Shown here: piece by piece, positions 21,915 through 31,324 of the stretch | Numbering within the stretch: the stretch's first letter is position 1 | How the letters are laid out: each line of letters begins with the position of its first letter | Source: Clostridia bacterium | Lineage (GTDB): Bacteria > Bacillota > Clostridia > Oscillospirales > Acutalibacteraceae | DNA: 48,518 bases | Direction: 5' to 3' | NCBI GenBank assembly: GCA_017423825.1 | Contig: JAFPCP010000028.1 | Span: forward strand, 1-48,518 | Position numbers and translations under genes: made by a program | Notes under the pieces: generated by a model | The model's input: the letters and a program-made list of their open reading frames with translations, nothing else | Databases searched by the model: none | What the model was told of the DNA's origin: nothing

Positions 21915-22373
21915 ATGGAAAAAATAGCGAGTTTTCAAATCAATCATAATACGCTGCAACCGGGGATGTATATATCCCGTGTTGACGGCGATGTGGTCAC
22001 CTACGACGTGCGGTTTGTGCGGCCCAATCAGCCGCCTTTTCTGCCGACGCCGGCGATGCATACCATTGAGCATCTGGCCGCGACGTACGTGCGTAACAGC
22101 CCGCTCAAAGAACATATTTTATATTTCGGGCCGATGGGCTGCCGCACCGGTTTTTATTTTCTCACACGCGGCATTTCCCATGAGCAGGCGATTGGCTTGA
22201 TGGCGCAGGCGATGGCCTTTACCGCCGCATACGAGGGCGCTATCCCGGGCGTGAGTGCAGAAGAATGCGGGAACTGGTTGGAACACGATTTGGATGGTGC
22301 TCGTCTCTGGGCCGCGTCCATGCAAAAGGTGCTGGAAAACTATACCGAAGATGCGTTGCAATATCCCAATTGA
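21915..22373 (+). CDS. luxS: S-ribosylhomocysteine lyase LuxS
   Basis: 152 residues. Cleaves S-ribosylhomocysteine to homocysteine and the autoinducer-2 precursor DPD in the activated methyl cycle. Metal ligands His49 and His53 in HTIEH (with Glu52), catalytic Cys76 in MGCRTG and the third metal ligand Cys118 in EECGNW are all present. The start MEKIASF at 21915 matches the family N-terminus and has AAAGG nine bases upstream; the ATG two codons earlier is too close. No pfs, metE or metK adjacent. A structured region with a terminator lies upstream. Confidence 0.97.
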   Translation: MEKIASFQINHNTLQPGMYISRVDGDVVTYDVRFVRPNQPPFLPTPAMHTIEHLAATYVRNSPLKEHILYFGPMGCRTGFYFLTRGISHEQAIGLMAQAMAFTAAYEGAIPGVSAEECGNWLEHDLDGARLWAASMQKVLENYTEDALQYPN

Positions 22374-22449
22374 TGGAAAAAAATATGGGAATGTCGTACG
22401 AAAACGAACAAATGTTTTGTTTTTATTCGACAAATTTAGGCGAAATGTA

Positions 22450-22502
22450 TTGCCTTTTTGACTAAAAGGCGTATAATAGTTCAAAGGTTACAGCGCTGTA
22501 AC
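22450..22502 (+). promoter_or_regulatory. promoter and 16-bp perfect palindrome upstream of the M23 peptidase gene
   Basis: TTGCCT (22450-22455), 16-base spacer, TATAAT (22472-22477), then GTTACAGCGCTGTAAC (22487-22502), a perfect dyad at about +4 to +19. It could be an operator or, in RNA, a 5' hairpin. The remaining 110-base leader shows no known riboswitch motif to me, including the c-di-AMP type that often precedes wall peptidases. Confidence 0.62.
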
Positions 22503-22615
22503 TTTCTGCATACATCCGAATTTGGCGCCTTTTGTGGGCGGTTTTCGGTGATTGCGTGGTTTGTTTCCGTTATCCGGCGTGTGCATACCTTTTCGCCGGA
22601 GAAAGGAGTGAGTTT

Positions 22616-24361
22616 TTGCGATTTAAATTTATTAAAAAGAATACAGTTTCTTCTTCGCGTCGCGGTGCGGCGGTAGAGGGATGGCTGTCGGCTATATGCA
22701 CGGCGGTATATCGATATCACTACGGAGTGGGTATTCATACCATGCGCCTTATGCGACGGTATATGCGTCGTGTGTGGCGGTTAATCGCTCCCTTAGTTCT
22801 GTATTTGACGCGTCTTTGGCGGCGTTTCGTGCTGCTGCCCGCTCGGCGTATGATGCGGCGGTTTGCACGCATGTTTGCCGCATTCCCCGGTGCGTATCGT
22901 GAGATACGCGCGGCGGCTCGACAAAATGGTCGTGCGGTATTCGCTTGCATAGGGGATTTGTGCCGCCGCGCGGTGCGCCGTTATCAGGATGAATTGCGTA
23001 TCCTATGGGGCTTTTTTGGTCCCGTGGTGGCGGCAGTCGTGCTGGTAGTGACCATCGTTGCCTGGACCGGCACCGACTTTTGTTTGGCTTTAGAATACCG
23101 CGGGCAACCGCTTGGACTTATCGCCAGCGAAACCTCGTATGCCGCAGCCTCTGCCATGGCGCAGGAGCGTGTTATGAACGAGGACGATTCCTTCTCGGTG
23201 GAGTCTGTTCCGCAGATGGCCTTGAAAGTGCAAGGCAGGAAAACGGTCATGACCGATGCGCAGTTGTGTGATGCGATTTTGCGCACCGCCGGGGATGCAA
23301 TTTCTGAGGCCACCGGCTTGTACGTGAACGGAGATTTTGTGGGAGCTATGTCCGCCCGTGGTGAGTTGGAATCTGTGTTGGACGGCATTAAAGATACCTA
23401 CTATGATAAGAGCAACAAAAACCAGCGTGCAGAATTTGTGCAAGACGTAGAGTTGGTGGATGGGTTATTCCCTACCTCAACGGTGTCCGGGGCATCTGTT
23501 TTGCACAACGACCTCGTGCGTGAGACGGTCGTTAAGAAAACCTATACCGTGCAAGCCGGCGATACGCTTAGCACCATTGCGCGTAAGCACGATATGACCA
23601 CGTCGGAACTGCGTGCGCTGAATACGGCGTATGCGAATACCGATATGGTGCACATCGGCGACGTGCTCACGGTGCGGCGTCCGCAAAGCTTCTTGCAAGT
23701 GAAGGTTATCAAGACCATTGAATACACGGAGCAGATTGATTATCAGACGCAGACCATTTACAACGACAAAATGTACGTCACCGAATCGAAGGTGAAGACC
23801 AAAGGCCGCGAAGGCAGTCAGGTCGTCAAGGCGGAAATCACCTATGTAGACGGTGTCGAATCCGGACGGGCGGTTTTGTCCAGAACCGTGACGAAACAGC
23901 CGGTAACCCGTGTTGTGGAGCGGGGCACCAAAAAGGTGACGAGCCAAAGCGGCGGCACCGTGGTGCAAGGCGATGGCGTCACCACCGGTAGCATGTTGTG
24001 GCCGGTGCCCAGCTGCCATAATATGTCGCGCGGCTATTTCCGCGGACACTATGCGCTGGATATTGCCAACGGCCCGGTGACCGTGCGCAACAAGCCGGCC
24101 GTCGCCGCGGATGGCGGTACCGTCGTGTATGCCGGTTGGTATTACGATTATGGCTATTATGTGAAAATTCGCCATTCCAACGGTTTGTACACCACCTATG
24201 CGCACTTAATGTCTATTAGCGTAGTGAAAGGGCAGTCGGTATCCCGCGGACAGCAGGTGGGACGCATTGGCTCCACCGGCAATTCCACCGGTCCGCACCT
24301 GCACTTTGAGGTCATCAAAAACGGCGTACGCGTCAATCCGCTCAATTACGTCAGACCGTAA
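22616..24361 (+). CDS. LysM-G5-M23 peptidoglycan endopeptidase
   Basis: 581 residues. An Arg-rich cytoplasmic N-terminus of about 125 residues, one transmembrane helix (about 133-155), a spacer, a LysM peptidoglycan-binding domain (YTVQAGDTLSTIARKHDMT, about 307-350), a G5-like region (about 355-440), and a C-terminal M23 LytM domain with zinc ligands in GHYALDIA and HLHFE. The enzyme should cut peptide cross-links outside the membrane. The TTG start at 22616 is chosen because GAAAGGAG lies seven bases upstream; the longer frame begins at 22532, inside the leader with no ribosome site. The strongly basic Arg-rich N-terminus is unusual for the family. Confidence 0.88.
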   Translation: MRFKFIKKNTVSSSRRGAAVEGWLSAICTAVYRYHYGVGIHTMRLMRRYMRRVWRLIAPLVLYLTRLWRRFVLLPARRMMRRFARMFAAFPGAYREIRAAARQNGRAVFACIGDLCRRAVRRYQDELRILWGFFGPVVAAVVLVVTIVAWTGTDFCLALEYRGQPLGLIASETSYAAASAMAQERVMNEDDSFSVESVPQMALKVQGRKTVMTDAQLCDAILRTAGDAISEATGLYVNGDFVGAMSARGELESVLDGIKDTYYDKSNKNQRAEFVQDVELVDGLFPTSTVSGASVLHNDLVRETVVKKTYTVQAGDTLSTIARKHDMTTSELRALNTAYANTDMVHIGDVLTVRRPQSFLQVKVIKTIEYTEQIDYQTQTIYNDKMYVTESKVKTKGREGSQVVKAEITYVDGVESGRAVLSRTVTKQPVTRVVERGTKKVTSQSGGTVVQGDGVTTGSMLWPVPSCHNMSRGYFRGHYALDIANGPVTVRNKPAVAADGGTVVYAGWYYDYGYYVKIRHSNGLYTTYAHLMSISVVKGQSVSRGQQVGRIGSTGNSTGPHLHFEVIKNGVRVNPLNYVRP

Positions 24362-24439
24362 AAGTTGCGCACTTCCCGGTGGATTTAGCGCGTAGTTTTC
24401 CATCTCTTGCGTGAGCAAACCGATTCATTAGAAACCAAA

Positions 24440-24479
24440 ACACCACAGATTCACGAACCTGAGTCTGTGGTGTTTTTTT
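24440..24479 (+). terminator. intrinsic terminator of the M23 gene
   Basis: ACACCACAGA/TCTGTGGTGT stem followed by TTTTTTT, about 80 bases after the stop. The rest of the 304-base gap to ruvB holds only the ruvB promoter. Confidence 0.9.
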
Positions 24480-24563
24480 GTCTATCGTTTCGTGGTCGGT
24501 TTCGCGCTTGGTTGCCGGACATAAAGAGTTTACAAAATTTCCCTAATTTTTTTCGGGTTCCTC

Positions 24564-24592
24564 TTTATTTTTATTAGCATATATGATATAAT
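24564..24592 (+). promoter_or_regulatory. promoter of the ruvB operon
   Basis: TTTATT (24564-24569), 17-base spacer, TATAAT (24587-24592) in an A/T-rich tract. Confidence 0.6.
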
Positions 24593-24665
24593 AGTAAAAT
24601 CTATAAGTATGCGCTCATGCGTGTATGGCAATGGTGTATGTTTCGCCGAAGAGGAGGCTGTGCAT

Positions 24666-25688
24666 ATGGATATGGATTTGGAAAACCGCTTGGTATCCGG
24701 AGACTATCTGCCGGAGGACGACGGAGATAACCCTCTGCGTCCGCGGACGTTACAAGAGTATATCGGGCAGGAAAAAGTGAAAGAGAACTTGTCTGTTTTT
24801 ATCGACGCGGCAAAAATCCGCCGCGAGCCGCTGGACCACGTGTTGCTGTATGGCCCCCCCGGTCTCGGCAAAACGACATTGGCGGCGATTATCGCCAACG
24901 AATTGGGCGTGGGTTTCCGCATCACCTCCGGGCCCGCATTGGAGAGACCCGGTGACCTGGCGGCGCTGCTGACCAACATGGAAGAAGGGGACGTCCTCTT
25001 CATTGACGAAATCCATCGTCTGCCGCGCACGGTGGAAGAGATTTTGTATCCGGCAATGGAAGATTTTGCCATTGACATCATCAACGGCAAGGGACAAGGC
25101 GCCGCCTCCATCCATCTGCCGTTGCAACGCTTCACGCTCATCGGCGCTACCACCCGCGCAGGACAGTTGTCGGCGCCGTTGCGGGACCGCTTTGGTGTAA
25201 TTTTGCGGCTGGAAATGTACACGCCGGCGGAACTCGCGCGCATTGTGGGACGCAGCGCGCGCATTTTGGACGTGAATTGCGAGGAAGAGGGTGCGCTGGA
25301 AATTGCCACCCGCTCCCGCGGTACGCCGCGTATCGCCAACCGCATGCTCAAACGGGTGCGGGATTTCGCCCAGATGCTCAACGACGGGGTTATCGACCGC
25401 GCCGCTGCCCAGCAAGCGCTGGACCGCATGGAAGTGGACGCGCTCGGCTTGGATATGGTAGACCGCCGTTTGTTGCAGGCGATGATACAACACTATAACG
25501 GTGGGCCGGTTGGGTTGGATACCCTCGCGGCTGTCATCGGAGAAGAATCGGTCACCATTGAAGACGTATATGAGCCGTACTTGATGCAACTTGGATTTAT
25601 TAATCGTACCCCTCGCGGGCGAGTTGTGTTGCCCGCTGCGTATAAACACCTTGGCTTAGAACCAAACGGACAAACATCTTTTGAATAA
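24666..25688 (+). CDS. ruvB: Holliday junction branch migration helicase RuvB
   Basis: 340 residues, normal length. Hexameric AAA+ motor that with RuvA drives branch migration of Holliday junctions. Family landmarks: [14 protein letters not shown], Walker [10 protein letters not shown] (63-71), Walker B and sensor [44 protein letters not shown], and a C-terminal winged helix with [15 protein letters not shown] and TPRGR. The ATG at 24666 follows AGGAGG; a frame extending to 24609 lacks such a site. RuvA and RuvC are not adjacent here. It heads a plus-strand block, with glmM 17 bases after. Confidence 0.98.
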   Translation: MDMDLENRLVSGDYLPEDDGDNPLRPRTLQEYIGQEKVKENLSVFIDAAKIRREPLDHVLLYGPPGLGKTTLAAIIANELGVGFRITSGPALERPGDLAALLTNMEEGDVLFIDEIHRLPRTVEEILYPAMEDFAIDIINGKGQGAASIHLPLQRFTLIGATTRAGQLSAPLRDRFGVILRLEMYTPAELARIVGRSARILDVNCEEEGALEIATRSRGTPRIANRMLKRVRDFAQMLNDGVIDRAAAQQALDRMEVDALGLDMVDRRLLQAMIQHYNGGPVGLDTLAAVIGEESVTIEDVYEPYLMQLGFINRTPRGRVVLPAAYKHLGLEPNGQTSFE

Positions 25689-25705
25689 CAGAGAGGAGTA
25701 TACAT

Positions 25706-27076
25706 ATGGGACGCTTATTTGGAACAGACGGTGCGCGCGGTGTAGCGAACACGGAATTAACTTGTGAATTAGCCATGTCTATCGGCCGGGCGGCCGCGAT
25801 GGTGTTGATTGAGAATGGTGGCCGGCGGCCGACCGTCATCATCGGTAAGGATACACGGGCATCCTCGGATATGTTGGAGGCGGCACTCACCGCCGGCTTG
25901 TGTTCCGTCGGGGCGAACGTGTTGCCGTTGGGTGTGGTGCCCACGCCGGCGGTTGCCTATTTGGTGGGAAAATACAAAGCGGATGCCGGTATTATGATTT
26001 CCGCTTCGCACAATCCGTGCGAATACAACGGCATCAAGTTGTTTGACGGCAACGGCTACAAATTGCCGGACACCTTGGAAGCGGAGATTGAAGCCATCGT
26101 GTTGGACGGGAGCAAAACGCCCCCGGTGCCGACCGGCGGGGCGGTTGGGCGCGTGTTGCCCGCTCGCACCGCGGTGGACGATTACGTGCAGCATTTGCTG
26201 GAAACCATGCCGGTCGACCTGCGCGGCATGAAACTGGCGGTGGATTGCGCCAACGGCTCTGCCAGCGCGACCGCGCGTAAGTTGTTTTCTGCCCTGGGCG
26301 CGGACTGCGTGTATATCAACGACCAGCCGGATGGAGAAAACATCAATGAAAACTGCGGTTCGACACATATCGAGGTGTTGGCCGAACTGGTGAAAAAGAT
26401 GCGGTATAGCGGCGGCGTTGCCTTTGACGGGGATGCCGACCGTTGCTTGGCGGTGGACGAAAAGGGCAACCTGATAGACGGCGATAAAATCATCGCGGCG
26501 CTCGCTTATCACATGAAAGAGCAAGGGCGTCTGCCCGGGGACACGGCGGTTGTCACGGTGATGTCTAATCTGGGATTCTTCCGTTTCTGCGAGGAGAAAA
26601 ACATCCACACCGTGTCCACGGCTGTGGGTGACCGCTACGTACTGGAAGAGATGCGCCGTTCCGGCTATGAGCTGGGCGGTGAGCAGTCGGGACACATCAT
26701 CCTGACCCATTATGCCACCACAGGCGACGGCCAACTGTCGGCCATCCAACTATTGGCGATGGCGCGGCAACGTGGTTGGAAATTGTCCAAAATCGGCAGT
26801 TTGATGGAGAGGTATCCGCAGGTGATGGTCAACGTGCGTGCGGATGCGGCTCAGAAAAAACAATTCAACGAAAGCGAAAGCTTGCAGGGTGCTGTGCGTG
26901 CGGCGGATGAGTCCTTGGGCAAAGAGGGCCGCGTGTTGGTGCGTGTTTCCGGCACCGAACCGCTGGTGCGTATCATGGTGGAAGGCAAGGATTTTGAACA
27001 AATCAACACCATCGCCATGGAATTAGCCAACACCATTAAGGCGGAATTAGCCGCCGGCTCGGCCGGTCGGGCATGA
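25706..27076 (+). CDS. glmM: phosphoglucosamine mutase GlmM
   Basis: 456 residues. Interconverts glucosamine-6-phosphate and glucosamine-1-phosphate, feeding UDP-GlcNAc and peptidoglycan synthesis. N-terminal GRLFGTDGARGVAN, active-site phosphoserine Ser101 in SASHNP, metal loop FDGDADRC, sugar-specificity loop GGEQSGHII, and phosphate-binding RVSGTEPLVRIM are all intact. The GAGAGGAG site precedes the ATG. Placed between ruvB and a methyltransferase in one transcript; the usual partners cdaA/ybbR are not here. Confidence 0.98.
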   Translation: MGRLFGTDGARGVANTELTCELAMSIGRAAAMVLIENGGRRPTVIIGKDTRASSDMLEAALTAGLCSVGANVLPLGVVPTPAVAYLVGKYKADAGIMISASHNPCEYNGIKLFDGNGYKLPDTLEAEIEAIVLDGSKTPPVPTGGAVGRVLPARTAVDDYVQHLLETMPVDLRGMKLAVDCANGSASATARKLFSALGADCVYINDQPDGENINENCGSTHIEVLAELVKKMRYSGGVAFDGDADRCLAVDEKGNLIDGDKIIAALAYHMKEQGRLPGDTAVVTVMSNLGFFRFCEEKNIHTVSTAVGDRYVLEEMRRSGYELGGEQSGHIILTHYATTGDGQLSAIQLLAMARQRGWKLSKIGSLMERYPQVMVNVRADAAQKKQFNESESLQGAVRAADESLGKEGRVLVRVSGTEPLVRIMVEGKDFEQINTIAMELANTIKAELAAGSAGRA

Positions 27077-27095
27077 TAGATAGGATGGCAAACGA

Positions 27096-27959
27096 ATGAG
27101 AGCAGCCAATCAATGGAAAGACTATGAATTACTGGATACTTCCCGCGGGGAACGGTTAGAGCGCTGGGGCGATATATACCTGATTCGTCCCGACCCCCAG
27201 ATCTTGTGGGATACCCCCCGGCGGCATCCGGCCTGGAAACAGGCGCATGCGCGGTATCACCGTTCGAACACCGGGGGCGGGCAATGGGAGCGCTTGCGCT
27301 CGTTGCCGGACAGTTGGCAGATTCGGTATGGGGACCTGCACTTTGCGCTCAAACCCATGGGATTTAAGCACACCGGCCTGTTCCCGGAACAGGCGGTTAA
27401 CTGGGATGCGATGGCCGGTTTTATCCGGCAGGCAAATCGCCCGATACGGGTACTGAATTTGTTTGGATACACCGGTGCGGCCACCCTGGCCTGTGTGGCG
27501 GCGGGTGCACATGTAACGCACGTGGATGCCTCCAAAGGAATGGTTGCTTGGGGAAAAGAAAACGCGGTTCTGTCCGGGCTCGCAGACAAACCGATGCGCT
27601 GGCTGGTGGATGATTGCGGTAAGTTTGTGCAACGAGAGTTACGCCGTGGTAACACGTATGACGGCATCCTCATGGACCCGCCGTCGTATGGGCGCGGCCC
27701 CGGCGGCGAAGTGTGGAAACTGGAAGAACAGATATATCCGCTGGTGGCGGAGTGTGTGAAATTGTTATCTGACAATCCACTGTTCTTCCTCATCAATTCG
27801 TACACCACCGGTTTGTCGCCTTCGGTGATGCAGTATGTGCTGGGCTCCTTATTGCCGGCGGGTATTGACGGTACGTTAGAAGCGGACGAAATCGGTCTGC
27901 CGGTTACCGACAGCGGGTTAGTTTTGCCTTGCGGTGCCACCGCGATGTGGCATCGCTGA
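27096..27959 (+). CDS. class I SAM-dependent methyltransferase, RlmI/RlmK-like
   Basis: 287 residues. The C-terminal Rossmann domain has motif I VLNLFGYTGAAT, acidic motif VDASKGMVAWGKENA, and catalytic MDPPSYGRG, as in rRNA m5C methyltransferases of the RlmI family; the N-terminus lacks the PUA domain of RlmI and instead has a 100-residue segment with YELLDTSRGERLERWG. The same short architecture is common in Firmicutes and is assigned to rRNA methylation by similarity; the target is unknown. It sits 20 bases after glmM. Confidence 0.85.
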   Translation: MRAANQWKDYELLDTSRGERLERWGDIYLIRPDPQILWDTPRRHPAWKQAHARYHRSNTGGGQWERLRSLPDSWQIRYGDLHFALKPMGFKHTGLFPEQAVNWDAMAGFIRQANRPIRVLNLFGYTGAATLACVAAGAHVTHVDASKGMVAWGKENAVLSGLADKPMRWLVDDCGKFVQRELRRGNTYDGILMDPPSYGRGPGGEVWKLEEQIYPLVAECVKLLSDNPLFFLINSYTTGLSPSVMQYVLGSLLPAGIDGTLEADEIGLPVTDSGLVLPCGATAMWHR

Positions 27960-27983
27960 GCGAACAGGGAAAGGAAAGAAACT

Positions 27984-28847
27984 ATGTCTATGCTCAAAGC
28001 GGCGCACGTCCGTTTTCAATATGAATATGAGAACGAAGCGCCGCAGATCGTGCTTCGGGATATTGATTTGACAATAGAAGCCGGTTCGTTTGTTGCCCTG
28101 CTTGGACACAACGGCTCCGGCAAATCCACACTGGCGAAGCATTTCAATGCCATTTTATTGCCGAGCGGTGGGCAGGTGTTTGTGGAAGATATGGACACCG
28201 CGCAGGAGGAAAACACCTATCCTATCCGCCGTTTGGTGGGGATGGTGTTGCAAAACCCGGACAACCAGTTGGTGTCCACGATTGTGGAAGAGGACGTGGC
28301 CTTCGGCCCGGAAAACTTGGGGGTGCCGCCGGCGGAGATTCGCCAGCGCGTAGACGACGCATTGCGAGCGGTGGGTATGTACGACTACCGCACCCATTCG
28401 CCGCACAAATTATCTGGCGGGCAAAAGCAACGGGTGGCGATTGCCGGTATTTTGGCGATGCAACCCTCTTGCATCGTGTTGGATGAACCCACCGCGATGC
28501 TCGATCCGCAGGGGCGCCGCGAGGTGTTGGAGACGATTTGTCGTCTCAATCGAGAGCAAGGGATGACCGTTGTGCTCATCACCCATTACATGGAAGAAGC
28601 GGCGCTCGCCGACCGTGTGGTGGTGATGGAGGACGGTTTAGTAAAAATGGATGACACGCCGCAAAAGGTGTTTGCCAATGAGCAAGCGTTGCGGCAGATG
28701 GGTTTGGATGTTCCGCAACCGACCGCTTTATGTGCGGCACTGCGGGCGCGGGGCATAGATCTGCCGCCCGACATTCTGACGGCGGAGGATTGTGCGCAGG
28801 CGTTGTGGGAACGTCTGCAAGCGGTACAAAAGGAAAGGAAGGCGTGA
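27984..28847 (+). CDS. ecfA1: energy-coupling factor transporter ATPase EcfA1
   Basis: 287 residues. ABC ATPase of an ECF vitamin/micronutrient importer. Walker A GHNGSGKST, Q-loop VLQNPDNQ, signature LSGGQKQRVAIAG, Walker B CIVLDEPTAML, and H-loop ITHYMEEA. The first of the ecfA1-ecfA2-ecfT-truA order typical of Firmicutes. It would pair with EcfA2 to energise EcfT; no S component (substrate-binding subunit) is encoded nearby, so this is a shared group II module. Confidence 0.96.
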   Translation: MSMLKAAHVRFQYEYENEAPQIVLRDIDLTIEAGSFVALLGHNGSGKSTLAKHFNAILLPSGGQVFVEDMDTAQEENTYPIRRLVGMVLQNPDNQLVSTIVEEDVAFGPENLGVPPAEIRQRVDDALRAVGMYDYRTHSPHKLSGGQKQRVAIAGILAMQPSCIVLDEPTAMLDPQGRREVLETICRLNREQGMTVVLITHYMEEAALADRVVVMEDGLVKMDDTPQKVFANEQALRQMGLDVPQPTALCAALRARGIDLPPDILTAEDCAQALWERLQAVQKERKA

Positions 28848-28854
28848 GTCGGCT

Positions 28855-29718
28855 ATGGCCGTGCTGCAAGTAGATAAAATCACCTATACGTACGCGGCGG
28901 GCTCACCGTTTGAACAGCACGCCATTCGCGAGGTGTCTTTGGAAACAAAGCCGGGCGAATTGCTGGGCATCATCGGGCATACCGGTTCCGGTAAATCCAC
29001 CTTGGTACAGCATCTCAATGGTCTATTGCGCCCCAACGAGGGGTGTGTCCGTTTGGATGGACAGGATATTTGGCAAAATCCAAAAAATATCCGCGACGTG
29101 CGTTTTCGGGTAGGGATGGTTTTTCAGTATCCGGAGCATCAGCTGTTTGAGGATACCGTGTATAAAGACATCTCCTTCGGCCCGCGCAATATGGGCTTGG
29201 ACGAGAAAGAGATAGACAGCCGCGTGCGGCAGGCCGCCGCACACGTCGGGTTGGATGAGGAGTTGCTGGATAAATCCCCCTTTGACCTTTCGGGCGGCGA
29301 AAAACGACGGGTGGCGATTGCCGGCGTCATGGCGATGCAGCCGGACATCCTTATTTTGGATGAGCCGACCGCCGGTCTTGATCCGCGTGGTCGTGAGCGG
29401 GTGCTCACGATGATAAAGGAATACCAAAAACAACGCGGCACAACGGTGTTGCTGGTGTCCCACAGCATGGAGGATATCGCCCGCGTGGCGGACCGCGTGC
29501 TGGTCATGAACCAGGGCCGCGTGATGATGCTGGACACCGTGGAGAATGTGTTTTTCCGCGCACAGGAATTAGAACAGATAGGTCTGTCTATTCCGGCGGT
29601 GACACGCATTTTTCTGCTGTTGCAACGGCAGGGGTTGGCTGTCGACACCGACGTCTATACCGTGGAGCAAGCCGCCCGCCGGCTGTTGCCTCTGTTAGGG
29701 GGTGACGCGACATGCTGA
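28855..29718 (+). CDS. ecfA2: energy-coupling factor transporter ATPase EcfA2
   Basis: 287 residues. Walker A GHTGSGKST, Q-loop VFQYPEHQLF, signature LSGGEKRRVAIAG, Walker B LILDEPTAGLD, H-loop VSHSMED. The start MAVLQVDKITYTY at 28855 matches the family; a longer frame to 28792 overlaps the end of ecfA1. It overlaps ecfT by seven bases, indicating translational coupling. Confidence 0.96.
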   Translation: MAVLQVDKITYTYAAGSPFEQHAIREVSLETKPGELLGIIGHTGSGKSTLVQHLNGLLRPNEGCVRLDGQDIWQNPKNIRDVRFRVGMVFQYPEHQLFEDTVYKDISFGPRNMGLDEKEIDSRVRQAAAHVGLDEELLDKSPFDLSGGEKRRVAIAGVMAMQPDILILDEPTAGLDPRGRERVLTMIKEYQKQRGTTVLLVSHSMEDIARVADRVLVMNQGRVMMLDTVENVFFRAQELEQIGLSIPAVTRIFLLLQRQGLAVDTDVYTVEQAARRLLPLLGGDATC

Positions 29719-30530
29719 CGGATATCACCATCGGGCAATACGTGCCCGGCAAATCCTTGTTGCATCGCTTAGACCCGCGCATGAAACTCGTGCTCACGAT
29801 GCTGTTTATTGTGTTGGTGTTTTTGCCGCGCAATTGGTTTGGTTTGGCGGCGGTGCTTGTGTTTTTGGGGATAATCGTATCGTTGTCCCGTCTGCCCGTC
29901 CGGTTGTTGTGGCGTAGCATAAAACCGGTTTTGTTTTTAGTGGCGTTCACCTCGGTGCTCAACATCTTTTACGTCAGAGGGGGCACCACCATTCTGCACG
30001 TGGGGATATTGCACATCACCACACAAGGTCTCATTACAGCGGCCTTTATCGCGTTGCGGATTTTGAGTTTGATCGCGGGCAGTTCGTTGCTCACCTACAC
30101 CACCACCCCCACCGCTTTGACGGATGCGATTGAATATCTGTTGGCACCGCTCAAAGTGTTGCGCGTCAACGCGCATGAACTGGCGATGATGATGACCATT
30201 GCGTTGCGGTTTATCCCAACCCTTATGGAAGAAACGGATAAAATCATGTCCGCGCAAAAAGCACGCGGTGCTGACCTCGAAAGTGGTCGCTTGTTGCAAC
30301 GCGTGCGGGCGTTGGTGCCGATTTTGATTCCGTTGTTTGTCTCCTCGTTTCGCCGTGCGTATGAATTAGCGATGGCGATGGAATGTCGTTGTTACCGAGG
30401 CGGCGAGGGACGCACCCGCATGAAACGTTTGCGCACCGCCCCGCGCGATTGGATAGCCGCCGGCGTGTATTTGCTGGTGTTGGTTGGCATTGTGTTGCTC
30501 AACAGGCAGTTTGGTTCGGTGCTGGCATAA
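29712..30530 (+). CDS. ecfT: energy-coupling factor transmembrane protein EcfT
   Basis: 272 residues with six or so membrane segments. The start MLTDITIGQYVPGKSLLHRLDPRMKL is the standard EcfT N-terminus. The coupling helices carry the AQKARGADLESG motif, and RRAYELAMAMECRCY is the second. Couples ATP hydrolysis by EcfA1A2 to toppling of exchangeable S components. A GGGGGTG ribosome site lies in the end of ecfA2. Confidence 0.96.
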   Translation: MLTDITIGQYVPGKSLLHRLDPRMKLVLTMLFIVLVFLPRNWFGLAAVLVFLGIIVSLSRLPVRLLWRSIKPVLFLVAFTSVLNIFYVRGGTTILHVGILHITTQGLITAAFIALRILSLIAGSSLLTYTTTPTALTDAIEYLLAPLKVLRVNAHELAMMMTIALRFIPTLMEETDKIMSAQKARGADLESGRLLQRVRALVPILIPLFVSSFRRAYELAMAMECRCYRGGEGRTRMKRLRTAPRDWIAAGVYLLVLVGIVLLNRQFGSVLA

Positions 30531-30563
30531 ATCCACACAAACTGAAAGAAAGGAGGGCGCCGA

Positions 30564-31307
30564 ATGGCTCGTTTGTTATTGACGTTGCGGTATGACGGCA
30601 CGGCTTATCACGGTTGGCAGGTCCAACCCAACGGCGTGACGGTACAGCAAGCCTTGCAGGATGCCGTACAGGCTGTCACAGGCGTGCGTTCCGGCATCAC
30701 CGGATGCAGCCGCACGGATGCGGGTGTGCATGCGGATATGTTTTGCTGCACGCTGGATACCGAAAGCTCTTTGCGCGGCAACAAACTTCTCAGCGCCCTC
30801 AATTTTCATTTGCCCGCGGATATAGCCGTGTACCGGGTGCAGGAGGTGGCGGACACCTTCCATCCGCGGTATGCGGCCAAGGGCAAACGGTACATATATC
30901 GCATCTGGAACGGCGCACAACGTCACCCGGTTTATAGTCGGTATGCGGTGCATCGCAATCGCCCGCTGGACGTGCAACAGCTCAACGAGGCGGCACAGGC
31001 GTACGTTGGCACGCATGATTTTGCCGCTTTTTGCGCGGCGGGCAGCGACGTGGTCGATACGGTGCGCACCGTCCATCGTTGCACGGTGGAACGGCAAGGG
31101 GATTTGGTGCTGTTCACAGTTGAAGGGGACGGATTTTTGTATAACATGGTGCGCATTATGGTCGGCACTTTGTTGGAAATTGCGGACGGGCGTTTGTCGG
31201 CAGACGGCATCCCGGCGGTGTTGGATAGCCGGGACAGAAACCACGCCGGCCCGACGGCACCGGCAAAAGGTTTGTGCTTACAGCAAGTGTTTTATGATAC
31301 ATTGTGA
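30564..31307 (+). CDS. truA: tRNA pseudouridine(38-40) synthase TruA
   Basis: 247 residues. Isomerises uridines 38-40 in tRNA anticodon stems. YDGTAYHGWQVQPN, catalytic Asp52 in SRTDAGVHA, NFHLPADIAV, YRIWNG and FLYNMVRIMVGTLLEI are family landmarks. AAAGGAGGG precedes the ATG. It follows ecfT by 33 bases, the usual gene order. Confidence 0.98.
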   Translation: MARLLLTLRYDGTAYHGWQVQPNGVTVQQALQDAVQAVTGVRSGITGCSRTDAGVHADMFCCTLDTESSLRGNKLLSALNFHLPADIAVYRVQEVADTFHPRYAAKGKRYIYRIWNGAQRHPVYSRYAVHRNRPLDVQQLNEAAQAYVGTHDFAAFCAAGSDVVDTVRTVHRCTVERQGDLVLFTVEGDGFLYNMVRIMVGTLLEIADGRLSADGIPAVLDSRDRNHAGPTAPAKGLCLQQVFYDTL

Positions 31308-31324
31308 GGAAAGGGGGAATCTTC

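Noticed and set aside
24750..25649. 299-codon open frame on the minus strand
   Set aside because: Antisense to ruvB; the forward frame is a complete, conserved RuvB.
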